Counted from the stretch's first letter, positions 1-7,218 are shown. The stretch: DNA of 9,136 nucleotides from Pseudomonadota bacterium (GCA_023390485.1 JAEWCT010000300.1:1-9136), one strand, 5' to 3'. Translations and numbers: made by a program. The notes: generated from the sequence alone by a model not told the origin.

Positions 1-521
1 TCCCCGGCCCGGCCAGCGGGAATCTTCTGCTCGCCCATATGGATGAGGCCGTTCAGGAACGTGCCGGTCGTCAGCACGACGGCGCCGGCGCGCAGTTCGT
101 GGCCATTGGCGGTGATGGCGCCCTGGACCCGGCCGTCGCTCACTATCAGGTCTTCGACGCCGCCTTCGATGACATCGAGGTTCGGAATCGCGGCGATTTC
201 GGCCTGCATGGCCTGGCGGTAGAGCTTCCGGTCGGCCTGAGTGCGGGGGCCGTGGACGGCAGGGCCCTTCGAGCGGTTCAGAAGCCGGAACTGGATGCCG
301 GCGGCGTCCGCGACGCGGCCCATCAGGCCGTCGAGGGCGTCGATTTCGCGGACCAGATGGCCCTTTCCGAGGCCGCCGATGGCCGGATTGCACGACATTT
401 CGCCGATCGTCGCGAAGGCATGGGTGACAAGCGCCGTCCGCGCGCCCATGCGCGCCGCAGCCGCGGCTGCTTCGGTTCCGGCGTGGCCGCCGCCCACAAC
501 GATGACGTCATATCGGTTCAT
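1..521 (-). CDS. mnmG: tRNA uridine 5-carboxymethylaminomethyl modification enzyme MnmG (GidA), N-terminal part
   Basis: About 173 codons of the N-terminus are present; the gene runs off the left edge, so the frame has no stop here. The protein begins [19 protein letters not shown], the FAD dinucleotide-binding motif (GGGHAG, residues about 10-15). It continues with [14 protein letters not shown] (about 43-56), [15 protein letters not shown] (about 85-99) and [14 protein letters not shown] (about 153-166), all hallmarks of the MnmG/GidA family. MnmG is a cytosolic FAD protein that, with MnmE, installs the (carboxymethyl)aminomethyl group on the wobble uridine of certain tRNAs. Its partner gene mnmE lies upstream on the same strand, 231 bases away. 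The ATG at 521-519 is chosen because it sits directly before the FAD motif; no good Shine-Dalgarno sequence precedes it. In this class rsmG, parA and parB usually follow, beyond the window. Confidence 0.97.
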   Translation of the reverse strand, partial: MNRYDVIVVGGGHAGTEAAAAAARMGARTALVTHAFATIGEMSCNPAIGGLGKGHLVREIDALDGLMGRVADAAGIQFRLLNRSKGPAVHGPRTQADRKLYRQAMQAEIAAIPNLDVIEGGVEDLIVSDGRVQGAITANGHELRAGAVVLTTGTFLNGLIHMGEQKIPAGRAG

Positions 522-568
522 TGGTGGGGTCTAGCGCATTTCCCATCGGGGTTGAAGTACGCCGGATT

Positions 569-668
569 CCCCTTCCCCTTGCGGGGAGGGGTTAGGGATG
601 GGGGCATTCCTCGTGCGATTCCCCCACCCGGCGCTTTGCGCCACCCACCCCGCAAGGGGGAGGGGAAG
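569..668. repeat. GC-rich inverted repeat between mnmE and mnmG
   Basis: The spacer contains an imperfect palindrome. CTTCCCC at 572-578 pairs with GGGGAAG at 662-668, and CTTGCGGGG at 578-586 pairs with CCCCGCAAG at 648-656. A perfect inner hairpin, GGCGC-TTT-GCGCC, lies at 630-642. It resembles the multicopy intergenic palindromes of alphaproteobacteria. No T-run follows on either strand, so it is not an obvious intrinsic terminator. It lies inside the presumed mnmE-mnmG transcript and could fold in the RNA; that effect is inference. Confidence 0.7.
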
Positions 669-728
669 TGCCTCGAAACTCGTCTTTGAAGGGGAGGGAG
701 AAAAATCCAGGCTTGCGAATCCGGGAAT

Positions 729-744
729 CATTTCACGTGAAACC
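729..744. promoter_or_regulatory. parS-like ParB binding site 1 (mnmG-mnmE spacer)
   Basis: CATTTCACGTGAAACC matches the bacterial parS consensus TGTTTCACGTGAAACA at 13 of 16 positions and contains the perfect 12-base palindrome TTTCACGTGAAA at 731-742. It lies 9 bases past the mnmE stop codon. Position next to mnmE/mnmG, close to where parA-parB usually lie in this class, agrees with a role in ParB loading for origin segregation. Binding itself is inferred. Confidence 0.75.
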
Positions 745-752
745 TTTTGGAC

Positions 753-2066
753 TCACTTGCCGATGCAGAATCGACTGAAAATTTGGTCAAGGACATCCTC
801 GACATCGACTCGGCCGGTGATCCGGCCCAGCGCGTGAGCGGCGCGGCGCACGTCTTCGGCACGAAGTTCGACCGGTCCCGGGGGGCCGTTAAGGAAGGCA
901 CCGATATCGTCCAGGGTATTTTCCAGGGCTTCCCGGTGGCGGGCCCGGGTCAGCGCCGGTTCGGTCGCCGAGCCGACGGCTTCGCTGGCGCGTTTTGCGA
1001 TCTCCGCGATGAGCTGGTCGATGCCGGCGCCGGTCTTGGCCGAGACCGCCAGGCCGTCGAAGTCAGAATCAAGCGCAAGATCCTGTTTGGAACGGATTGC
1101 AAGACTTGTTTCACGTGAAAAATTAAGTGGCGGAATCGATTCAGGATTTTCGGCTAGCCACAGCACCAGATCGGCGTCGCGGGCGGCAGCGAGGCTGCGC
1201 CGGATGCCTTCGCGTTCGACGTCGCTCGATGCTTCGCGAATGCCCGCCGTGTCGGAGACGATGACGGCAAGACCGGCGAGGTCGAGGCGAACCTCGATGA
1301 CGTCGCGTGTCGTTCCGGCTTCGGCCGAAACGATAGCGGCCTCCCGGCGCGCGAGGGCATTCAGCAGGCTGGACTTCCCGGCATTCGGTGGCCCTAGAAG
1401 CGCGACGCGGAATCCTTCGCGCAGAATCTCGCCGCGATGACCGTCATCGAGGTGCGCGGCAATTTCCTTTTGCAATGTTTCCGCGCGTTTTCGCGCTTCA
1501 TTGAAGGCCGATGCCGACACGTCGCCTTCGTCGGAAAAGTCGATTGCCGCTTCGACCAGCGCGGCGATCTCGATCAAGCGGGTTCGCCAGCCGTCGTAGA
1601 GATTCGAGAGAGAACCGGACGTCTGAGCGAGAGCCTGGCGGCGCTGGGCTTCGGTTTCCGCTTCGATGAGGTCGGCGAGGCCTTCGATTTCGGCAAGGTC
1701 GAGCTTGCCGTTCTCGAATGCGCGACGGGCGAATTCGCCCGGCCGTGCTAAGCGGCATCCGGCGATCTCTCCCAGCGCCGAGAGCAAGGCGGTAATGACG
1801 GCACGGCTGCCGTGGACCTGGAACTCGACGATATCCTCGCCTGTTTCGGTTTTCGGCGCCGCGAACCAGACGACGACGGCCCGATCGAGCACGTCGCCGG
1901 TCTTTGGATGCTTAATGGTGCGGAAGGCAGCGAAGCGTGGTTCCGGCAATCGCCCCGTCATCATTTCAAGTGTCTGCCGAGCGGCAGGACCGGAGACGCG
2001 AATGACAGCGACGCCTGCACGTCCCGGAGCGCTCGAAAGCGCAAAGATCGTTGAAGCCTCTTTCAT
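753..2066 (-). CDS. mnmE: tRNA uridine-5-carboxymethylaminomethyl(34) synthesis GTPase MnmE (TrmE)
   Basis: The 437-residue protein is a normal length for MnmE. The N-terminal folate-binding domain (about 1-120) starts with [20 protein letters not shown] and includes [17 protein letters not shown] (108-124). A helical domain follows, with the G domain inserted: G1 GPPNAGKS (225-232), G2 GTTRD (251-255), G3 DTAG (272-275), G4 SKQD (326-329, in place of the usual NKxD), G5 SAK (342-344). The C-terminus is the family signature FCIGK with the catalytic Cys434. MnmE is a potassium-stimulated GTPase that acts with MnmG in the cytosol on wobble uridines. The ATG at 2066 directly precedes the conserved N-terminus; a weak GAAGCGG lies just upstream. 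The DUF255 gene is divergent, and mnmG follows downstream. A near-perfect parS sequence is embedded in the frame at residues 315-320. Confidence 0.97.
   Translation of the reverse strand: MKEASTIFALSSAPGRAGVAVIRVSGPAARQTLEMMTGRLPEPRFAAFRTIKHPKTGDVLDRAVVVWFAAPKTETGEDIVEFQVHGSRAVITALLSALGEIAGCRLARPGEFARRAFENGKLDLAEIEGLADLIEAETEAQRRQALAQTSGSLSNLYDGWRTRLIEIAALVEAAIDFSDEGDVSASAFNEARKRAETLQKEIAAHLDDGHRGEILREGFRVALLGPPNAGKSSLLNALARREAAIVSAEAGTTRDVIEVRLDLAGLAVIVSDTAGIREASSDVEREGIRRSLAAARDADLVLWLAENPESIPPLNFSRETSLAIRSKQDLALDSDFDGLAVSAKTGAGIDQLIAEIAKRASEAVGSATEPALTRARHREALENTLDDIGAFLNGPPGPVELRAEDVRRAAHALGRITGRVDVEDVLDQIFSRFCIGK
1107..1122. promoter_or_regulatory. parS-like ParB binding site 2 (inside mnmE)
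   Basis: TGTTTCACGTGAAAAA matches TGTTTCACGTGAAACA at 15 of 16 positions, the best match in the window. It lies inside the mnmE coding sequence and is read as Phe-Ser-Arg-Glu-Thr in the loop between the G3 and G4 motifs, a stretch that is generally variable in MnmE. Intragenic parS sites are known in bacteria. Function as a ParB site is inferred from the match and from the origin-proximal location. Confidence 0.82.
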
Positions 2067-2140
2067 CCGCTTCGCGTACTCGTAGACGGCGACGACCGCA
2101 ACTCGATCGCGACATCCCTCCTAACGCCGACAGGTGCTCA
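2067..2140. other. divergent spacer between mnmE and the DUF255 gene
   Basis: This 74-base gap separates the mnmE ATG from the chosen TTG start of the rightward gene, so promoters for both directions are expected here or within the flanking 5' ends. I see no convincing -35/-10 pair on either strand and no strong palindrome. If the rightward gene instead began at the ATG at 2051, the two genes would overlap head to head by 16 bases and no spacer would exist. Confidence 0.4.
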
Positions 2141-4171
2141 TTGACCGAAAATCGCCTGAAGCATGAGACGAGCCCTTATCTTCTGCAGCACCAGGACAAC
2201 CCGGTGCATTGGTGGGCTTGGGGTCCGGAAGCGCTTGCCGAAGCCAAGCGAACGGGACAACCGATCCTGCTCTCCGTCGGATACGCGGCATGTCACTGGT
2301 GCCATGTGATGGCACACGAAAGCTTCGAAGATCCCGCGACCGCCGAGGTGATGAACAACCTCTTCATCAACATCAAGGTTGATCGCGAGGAGCGTCCCGA
2401 TATCGATGCGATCTACATGGGCGCGCTGCACCGGCTCGGCGAGCAGGGTGGATGGCCGCTGACAATGTTTCTCGACAGCGACGCGAAACCCTTTTGGGGC
2501 GGCACTTACTTTCCACGTGAATCACGATACGGGCGTCCGGCGTTCGTGACGGTTCTTCTGCGCATTTCGGAAGCCTATCAAAATCAGCCCGACAATGTGC
2601 GCAAAAACACCGAAGCGCTGATCGCAGCGCTGAAGGATGACAGCTTCGCAAACGATAGCGCAAGTGTGCCGCGGCCCGATGTTCGCGATCTCGTTCAGCG
2701 CATCGCGCGTGCTGTCGATCGCGAGCATGGCGGCCTTTCCGGAGCGCCGAAATTTCCGCAATGGAATATCTTCTGGCTGTTGTGGCGCGGCGCAATTCGG
2801 TTCGACGAGCAGCGCGCGAAAGACGCCGTCGTGACGACGCTTCGCCATATCGCGCAAGGCGGCATCTACGATCATCTGGGCGGAGGCTTCGCACGCTATT
2901 CCGTCGATGAGCTTTGGCTCGTCCCGCACTTCGAGAAGATGCTCTACGACAATGCGCTGCTGATCGATCTCATGACGGAGGTTTGGCGCGAGACGCAGGA
3001 GCCTCTCTTCAAAATCCGCGTCGCTGAAACCGTCGCTTGGCTCGAGCGCGAGATGATCGGTGAAGGCGGCGGGTTCGCGGCCTCGCTCGATGCCGACAGC
3101 GAAGGCGAAGAAGGCAAGTTCTACGTCTGGAGCGCGGAGGAAATCGCGGATGTTCTCGGCCCCGAGGATGCTCGATTCTTCAATCGTGTTTACGGCGTAA
3201 CGCCTGACGGCAATTTCGAAGGGCATACAATTCTCAACCGACTCGACTCTCTGGCGCTTCTTTCAGAAGATGAGGAAGCGCGGCTCGCCGGAATGCGTGC
3301 GCAGCTTCTTCAGCGACGAGCATCGCGAGTGCGTCCGGGTTGGGATGATAAGATCCTCGCCGATTGGAACGGTCTGATGATCGCTGCGCTTTCGCGCGCC
3401 GCGGTGGTGTTCGGAAAACCGGAATGGCTGACGCTTGCTGTGCGCGCATTCACGTGCATCACGACGAAGCTCTCGGCCGGCGGCGATCGTCTCTATCACT
3501 CTTATCGCAACGGTCTCGCGAAAGCGCCGGCTACTGCATCCGATTATGCGAACATGACGTGGGCAGCGCTTCGGCTCTACGGTGCGACGCAATCGGAGAG
3601 CTATCTCGTCCAGGCCAAGCGCTGGACCGATATCCTCGATCAGCATTATTGGGATAGCGAGAGCGGCGGATACTTCACTGCGGCCGACGATACGACGGAT
3701 GTCGTCGTCCGCCTCAAGGCGGCAACGGATGATGCTGTCCCGAGTGCAAACGCCATTCAGCTTTCAAACTTGATCGCGCTTGCGGCCCTCATCGGCGACA
3801 GCCGTTATGACAATCGGGCGCGGCAGTTGGTTAGCGCATTTTCAGGCGCGGTGGCGCGCGTTCCAACCGGCCACTCTGGGCTCATTGCAGCGGAACTTGA
3901 TCTGGATCGTCTGGTTCAAGTTGCTGTGATTGGCAGCGACAATATTCTCGGAACGGAGCTTTATCGGGTTTCGTTACCAGGAGCCTTAGAGTTCACTTCG
4001 GCTGCGGCGCCTGGTCTTTCAAGCCAATCGCCGCTGGCGGGGAAAGTGAGCATCGGCGGCAAATCAACGGCTTACGTGTGCGTTGGACCAACCTGCAGCA
4101 CGCCGTTGCAGGAGGGACATGAATTTCTAGCGCGACTACACGCGGCAAGATCTGCGACCGGAACTTTCTAA
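2141..4171 (+). CDS. DUF255 / YyaL-SPATA20 family thioredoxin-fold protein
   Basis: The protein is 676 residues from the TTG at 2141, usual for this family. That start gives the family's typical beginning (M)[17 protein letters not shown]; an in-frame ATG at 2051 would add 30 Arg-rich residues of poor family character and overlap mnmE. Only a weak AGG precedes the TTG. The N-terminal thioredoxin-like domain (about 1-150) has the CxxC active-site motif in [13 protein letters not shown] (Cys51, Cys54), then [11 protein letters not shown] and [10 protein letters not shown], where the Pro is the likely cis-Pro. The remainder resembles the (alpha/alpha)6 glycosidase-like barrel of the family, with [30 protein letters not shown] and [14 protein letters not shown], and a Cys pair CVGPTC near the C-terminus. 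No signal peptide is visible, so it is probably cytosolic. The biochemical role of the family is not established. Its stop overlaps the next gene's start (TAATG), implying cotranscription and translational coupling. Confidence 0.9.
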   Translation: MTENRLKHETSPYLLQHQDNPVHWWAWGPEALAEAKRTGQPILLSVGYAACHWCHVMAHESFEDPATAEVMNNLFINIKVDREERPDIDAIYMGALHRLGEQGGWPLTMFLDSDAKPFWGGTYFPRESRYGRPAFVTVLLRISEAYQNQPDNVRKNTEALIAALKDDSFANDSASVPRPDVRDLVQRIARAVDREHGGLSGAPKFPQWNIFWLLWRGAIRFDEQRAKDAVVTTLRHIAQGGIYDHLGGGFARYSVDELWLVPHFEKMLYDNALLIDLMTEVWRETQEPLFKIRVAETVAWLEREMIGEGGGFAASLDADSEGEEGKFYVWSAEEIADVLGPEDARFFNRVYGVTPDGNFEGHTILNRLDSLALLSEDEEARLAGMRAQLLQRRASRVRPGWDDKILADWNGLMIAALSRAAVVFGKPEWLTLAVRAFTCITTKLSAGGDRLYHSYRNGLAKAPATASDYANMTWAALRLYGATQSESYLVQAKRWTDILDQHYWDSESGGYFTAADDTTDVVVRLKAATDDAVPSANAIQLSNLIALAALIGDSRYDNRARQLVSAFSGAVARVPTGHSGLIAAELDLDRLVQVAVIGSDNILGTELYRVSLPGALEFTSAAAPGLSSQSPLAGKVSIGGKSTAYVCVGPTCSTPLQEGHEFLARLHAARSATGTF

Positions 4172-5235
4172 TGACTCTTTACCGCGTTGAAACGTCCCAG
4201 AGTTCAAACGCTTGGCTGAAACAGCCCCTGAACGATATAGAGGTTGGGTTAGAAAGGCCGCGCCGCATGAGATATCTCCGGGAAGTCGTCCGATACGGCT
4301 ACGCCCCCTTTATGATGTTCGGGTTGACCTTCGCCGCCTACTGGGTCGTGAGCGAACTGGTCGTCGCCCAAGGAAATCACTGGGCTTACCTTTGGCTGCT
4401 GCCGTTGCTGGCTACCGCCTATGCAACTTCATTCGCCGCCGAGAAGATCGCGCCGTTTTTCGACGAATGGAACGACCATCAGAGTCATGGCGACATGGGC
4501 GCGAACACCGCGCACATCGCGGCCTACGAAATATCGGCGATGAACGGCGTCTTCCTGATCCCAGTCATCTGCTGGCTGTTTCCGTTCCAGGGCATTTGGC
4601 CGACGCACTGGCCGATGTGGACGCAGGTGCTGATCGCGTTCGTCGCGGCCGACTTCGCTTTCATGATGATGCATTACCTCAGCCACCGATATGCGCCGCT
4701 CTGGAGGCTGCATGCGGTCCATCACGGTGTCGGCCGGCTCTATGGCTACAATGGCGTCATTCGCCATCCCATCCATCAGATCATCGATATGATCGTCGGC
4801 AACATGCCGCTCGTGATCATGGGAATGCCTGTGCCGGTCGCGGTGGTGCTCGGCTTTGTGATCTCGGTGACGCTGATCGTGCAGCATTCGAACGTCGATG
4901 CGCGGCTTGGGCCGCTGCAGAAACACCTGTCGATCGGCCGGCTGCATCACATGCACCACGTCAACTGGGGCACGGAAGGCGACTGCAATTTCGGTCTGCT
5001 GCTGACGATCTGGGACAAGATGCTCGGCACGTTCAGCGACAAGCCGAAGCGCGAGATCACGTCCAAGGATATGGGCGTCGACGAGCTGCCGAATTTCCCG
5101 AGGGGCTATGTCGAGCAGCTGCTGCTGCCGTTCTACTACGAGCCCGGCAAGGGTGAGCCTGAGCGCTATAAGAAGCTCGCCACCAAAACGCCGGCGCAGG
5201 AAGCGCGCGAGCAGATCATTCACGCGGCGGAGTAG
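4171..5235 (+). CDS. sterol desaturase / fatty acid hydroxylase superfamily membrane protein
   Basis: The 354-residue integral membrane protein has the histidine boxes of di-iron membrane hydroxylases: HYLSH (168-172), HAVHH (181-185), a single His in QHSN (239) and HHMHH (259-263). Hydrophobic segments are visible at about 45-66, 72-90, 123-143, 151-170 and 208-238. Members hydroxylate or desaturate sterols, fatty acids, carotenoids or other lipids; the substrate here cannot be told from sequence. The ATG at 4171 overlaps the TAA of the DUF255 gene by one base. An alternative ATG at 4267 (residue 33, MRYLREV) follows AAAGG at a sensible distance and would give 322 residues, losing only a poorly conserved lead. 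The upstream coupling suggests a shared transcript with the DUF255 gene, but a joint function is only inference. The gene is followed by a palindrome-rich gap without a clear intrinsic terminator of its own. Confidence 0.92.
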   Translation: MTLYRVETSQSSNAWLKQPLNDIEVGLERPRRMRYLREVVRYGYAPFMMFGLTFAAYWVVSELVVAQGNHWAYLWLLPLLATAYATSFAAEKIAPFFDEWNDHQSHGDMGANTAHIAAYEISAMNGVFLIPVICWLFPFQGIWPTHWPMWTQVLIAFVAADFAFMMMHYLSHRYAPLWRLHAVHHGVGRLYGYNGVIRHPIHQIIDMIVGNMPLVIMGMPVPVAVVLGFVISVTLIVQHSNVDARLGPLQKHLSIGRLHHMHHVNWGTEGDCNFGLLLTIWDKMLGTFSDKPKREITSKDMGVDELPNFPRGYVEQLLLPFYYEPGKGEPERYKKLATKTPAQEAREQIIHAAE

Positions 5236-5283
5236 AACTACGTTTCCAACCTGCCATCCCGGCCGCATCAAGTCCCCTCATCC

Positions 5284-5316
5284 GGCCTTCGGCCACCTTC
5301 TCCCGGCGGGAGAAGG
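5284..5316. repeat. intergenic double hairpin
   Basis: Two adjacent perfect hairpins: GGCC-TTC-GGCC at 5284-5294 and CCTTCTCCC-GGC-GGGAGAAGG at 5296-5316. This resembles a dispersed palindromic intergenic repeat common in Hyphomicrobiales genomes (recalled, not searched). It lies 48 bases after the desaturase stop. With no T-run after the second stem it is a poor intrinsic terminator, but it could protect the 3' end of the upstream message. Confidence 0.75.
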
Positions 5317-5341
5317 AACGATCGTCTCCATCTCCCTCTAG

Positions 5342-5431
5342 CGTCATCCCGGCGAAGGCCGGGATCCATCCAGGCCGGATGCCTGCGAAGGACCGATGCT
5401 TGGACAGATCCCCGCCTGCGCGGGGATGACG
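5342..5431. repeat. paired GTCATCCC palindromes (REP/BIME-like)
   Basis: Two hairpins lie in opposite outer orientation: ATCCCGGC-GAAG-GCCGGGAT at 5346-5365 and ATCCCCGC-CTGC-GCGGGGAT at 5408-5427. The block's outer ends are CGTCATCCC at 5342-5350 and GGGATGACG at 5423-5431, themselves inverted repeats. This nested layout is that of a paired, mobile-derived repetitive extragenic palindrome. Spurious reading of such repeats as protein gives low-complexity peptides in public data, so no gene is called here. Confidence 0.75.
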
Positions 5432-5476
5432 TTCTGGGATAGCCATGAAGAGTCGGCACCAGAGTTGACGCGAAGG

Positions 5477-5533
5477 TGGGTCCCGGGTCACGCGAGTTGG
5501 CTCGCCCGGGATGACAGTTTTGCTTGCTGTCAT
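5477..5533. repeat. CCCGGG palindrome with adjoining hairpin
   Basis: CCCGGG at 5482-5487 and CGAG at 5493-5496 pair with CTCG at 5501-5504 and CCCGGG at 5505-5510, forming a third GTCCCGGG...CCCGGGATGAC type palindrome. Immediately after it, ATGACAG at 5511-5517 and CTGTCAT at 5527-5533 form a 7-base stem with a 9-base loop. It belongs to the same repeat family as the neighbouring blocks and shows no coding character. Confidence 0.65.
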
Positions 5534-5537
5534 CACC

Positions 5538-5682
5538 GTCATCCTCGAAAGGACGAGCGTCGCGAGGCCGTTCGGGGATCCAGCGTGAAGAAGTGCCGAA
5601 GGCACGATATTGCGTCTTCGACGAGTCAAACGCTGGATCCCCGGCCTTCGACGCGGCCTTGCCGCGCTCGTCCGAGGATGAC
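5538..5682. repeat. 145-base imperfect inverted repeat, MITE-like
   Basis: The left arm (5538-5585) runs from GTCATCCTCG to GGGGATCCAGCG, and the right arm (5631-5682) runs from CGCTGGATCCCC to CGAGGATGAC. Both ends of the arms are perfect reverse complements (10 and 12 bases). The middle of the arms (GGACGAGCG / CGCTCGTCC, GAGGCCG / CGGCCT) also pairs, with small insertions. The 45-base centre holds its own hairpin, GTGCC-GAA-GGCAC at 5593-5605. The size and long terminal inverted repeats suggest a miniature non-autonomous element or composite palindromic repeat; no transposase is present and no target duplication was recognised. Confidence 0.75.
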
Positions 5683-5696
5683 GAAGTTGTGCTCAT

Positions 5697-5727
5697 AAAA
5701 AAGGCCGCTCGATTGGGCGGCCTTTTT
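5697..5727 (-). terminator. intrinsic terminator of rho
   Basis: Read on the minus strand, 24 bases after the rho stop, GGCCGC-CCAATCGA-GCGGCC is followed by a six-T run (plus-strand A-run at 5697-5702). Because the opposite side also has five Ts (5723-5727), it could stop transcription from the left as well, serving the DUF255-desaturase transcript. It ends the presumed hemE-hemJ-rho operon. Confidence 0.88.
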
Positions 5728-5738
5728 CACGTGAATCA
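5723..5738. promoter_or_regulatory. parS-like ParB binding site 3 (beside rho terminator)
   Basis: TTTTTCACGTGAATCA matches the parS consensus TGTTTCACGTGAAACA at 14 of 16 positions. Its first five bases are the T-run of the rho terminator stem-loop, so the two elements share sequence. It lies 12 bases beyond the rho stop codon. Function is inferred from the match and the origin-proximal setting. Confidence 0.65.
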
Positions 5739-5750
5739 CTTGTAGATACT

Positions 5751-7016
5751 TTACGTGTTCATCGACTGGAAGAACTCGCCGTTGGTCTTGGTCGAGCGCA
5801 GCTTGTCGATGAGGAACTCGATGCCGTCCATGGTGCCCATCGGATTGAGGATGCGGCGGAGGACATAGACCTTCTTGAGCTGATCCTTCGGAACCAGCAG
5901 ATCTTCCTTACGCGTGCCCGAGCGCGAGACGTCGATCGCCGGGAAGACGCGCTTATCAGAGACCTTGCGGTCGAGAATGATTTCCGAGTTGCCTGTACCC
6001 TTGAACTCTTCGAAGATCACTTCGTCCATGCGCGAGCCGGTATCGATGAGGGCCGTCGCGATGATGGTCAGCGAGCCGCCCTCTTCGATGTTGCGGGCCG
6101 CACCGAAGAAACGCTTCGGGCGCTGCAGGGCGTTACTGTCGACGCCGCCGGTCAGGACCTTGCCGGAAGAGGGAACGACAGTGTTGTAGGCACGACCGAG
6201 ACGCGTAATCGAGTCGAGCAGGATGACGACATCCCGCTTATGCTCAACAAGACGCTTAGCCTTCTCGATGACCATCTCCGACACCTGGACGTGCCGTGAG
6301 GGCGGCTCGTCGAACGTCGAGGAGATGACCTCGCCTTTGACGTTCCTCTGCATATCGGTGACTTCTTCCGGCCGCTCGTCGATCAGCAGCACGATCAGAT
6401 AGCATTCGGGATGATTGGCCGTGATCGAGTGGGCAATGTTCTGGAGAAGAACCGTCTTGCCGGTGCGCGGCGGGGCGACGATCAGGGCGCGCTGGCCTTT
6501 GCCGAGCGGCGAGACGATGTCGATCACGCGGGACGACAGGTCCTTGATGGTCGGGTCTTCGATCTCGAGCTTCAGCCACTGCGTCGGATAAAGCGGCGTC
6601 AGGTTGTCGAAGTGGCTCTTGTGCTTGGCCTTCTCGGGGTCTTCGAAGTTGATGTTTGAGACCTTGAGGAGGGCGAAGTAGCGTTCGCCGTCTTTCGGCG
6701 AGCGGATCTGGCCTTCAACGGTATCGCCGGTGCGGAGGGCAAAGCGGCGGATCTGCGAGGGCGAGACATAGATGTCATCGGGGCCCGGCAGATAGTTGGC
6801 GTCTGGCGACCTTAAAAAGCCGAAGCCGTCCTGCAGGACTTCAACGACACCGGTCGCGGTAATTTCGGTTTCTTGGGTCGCGAGCTGCTTCAGCGTTGCG
6901 AACATCAATTCCTGCTTACGCAGGGTCGAGGCGTTCTCGACACCGGCCTCTTCGGCAAAGGTGACGAGCTCGGCGGGGGATTTCCGCTTCAAATCCTCGA
7001 GCTTCATTTGCTTCAT
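5751..7016 (-). CDS. rho: transcription termination factor Rho
   Basis: The protein is 421 residues from the ATG at 7016, which gives the usual alphaproteobacterial beginning [21 protein letters not shown] at 7030-7027 is its Shine-Dalgarno sequence, 10 bases upstream. A farther in-frame ATG at 7088 would add 24 non-conserved residues. Domains in order: helical N-terminal domain (about 1-50) with [13 protein letters not shown], cold-shock-like RNA-binding fold with RNP1 GFGFLR (64-69), then the hexameric RecA-type ATPase with Walker A APPRTGKT (181-188), Walker [12 protein letters not shown]-loop [11 protein letters not shown] and R-loop region [14 protein letters not shown]. Rho loads on C-rich unstructured RNA and releases RNA polymerase. 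The gene follows hemJ on the same strand after a 202-base leader and ends in an intrinsic terminator. All key residues appear intact. Confidence 0.98.
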   Translation of the reverse strand: MKQMKLEDLKRKSPAELVTFAEEAGVENASTLRKQELMFATLKQLATQETEITATGVVEVLQDGFGFLRSPDANYLPGPDDIYVSPSQIRRFALRTGDTVEGQIRSPKDGERYFALLKVSNINFEDPEKAKHKSHFDNLTPLYPTQWLKLEIEDPTIKDLSSRVIDIVSPLGKGQRALIVAPPRTGKTVLLQNIAHSITANHPECYLIVLLIDERPEEVTDMQRNVKGEVISSTFDEPPSRHVQVSEMVIEKAKRLVEHKRDVVILLDSITRLGRAYNTVVPSSGKVLTGGVDSNALQRPKRFFGAARNIEEGGSLTIIATALIDTGSRMDEVIFEEFKGTGNSEIILDRKVSDKRVFPAIDVSRSGTRKEDLLVPKDQLKKVYVLRRILNPMGTMDGIEFLIDKLRSTKTNGEFFQSMNT

Positions 7017-7026
7017 TGAAAAAGAA

Positions 7027-7080
7027 CTCCACGGAGCGCCGCATCTGAGCGGCATCGGGTGGTGAGGTGGGATGAATGAG
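7027..7080 (-). promoter_or_regulatory. rho leader: C-rich tract, hairpin and ribosome site
   Basis: On the minus strand, 7080-7052 is a 29-base stretch with about 15 C and only 2 G, mostly in YC steps, the composition expected of a Rho utilisation (rut) site. It is followed at 7053-7038 by the hairpin GCCGC-TCAGAT-GCGGC and then by the rho Shine-Dalgarno GGAG at 7030-7027. Rho represses its own synthesis in E. coli by terminating in its leader, so autogenous control here is a reasonable inference. The rest of the hemJ-rho gap shows no clear promoter. Confidence 0.4.
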
Positions 7081-7218
7081 CCTGGCATGACGGCGACAAG
7101 GCGGGCGCCTCGTCATGAACCGGCGGGCGTTGACGCATCAAAACGTCGAAACGTGCCGTCTGCCAAAATCCTATGAGGACTGTTTTTCCATAGCAGATCG
7201 GCGTGGATCTGGAAAGTC

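Noticed and set aside
39..689. Plus-strand ORF of 216 codons across the left end
   Set aside because: It lies antisense to mnmG, whose translation carries clear FAD and family motifs, and runs on into the palindromic spacer. It shows no family character.
2051..2140. N-terminal extension of the DUF255 protein from ATG at 2051
   Set aside because: The extra 30 residues are Arg-rich, do not match the family start, and the codons overlap the beginning of mnmE.
2509..2524. Fourth CACGTG site (CTTTCCACGTGAATCA) in the DUF255 gene
   Set aside because: Only 12/16 to parS with a broken left half, and it encodes a stretch (FPRES) near a conserved part of the protein, so chance and coding constraint explain it.
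2522..3226. 234-codon minus-strand ORF
   Set aside because: It is antisense to the DUF255 gene, where the plus-strand frame shows conserved barrel motifs throughout.
3447..3462. CACGTG at about 3452 (ATTCACGTGCATCA region)
   Set aside because: About 11/16 to parS with neither flank matching well; treated as chance.
4212..5156. 314-codon plus-strand ORF inside the desaturase gene, and a 280-codon minus-strand ORF at 4429-5271
   Set aside because: Both are alternative-frame readings of the desaturase gene. They are Arg/His-rich, low in hydrophobic pattern and lack motifs, whereas the chosen frame has all histidine boxes.
5216..5696. Minus-strand ORFs (5216-5629 and 5268-5696) and plus-strand ORFs in the repeat block
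   Set aside because: Their translations contain phrases such as IPAFAGMT and PGLRRDD, which are typical spurious peptides from GTCATCCCGG palindromes. No start signals or family similarity are seen.
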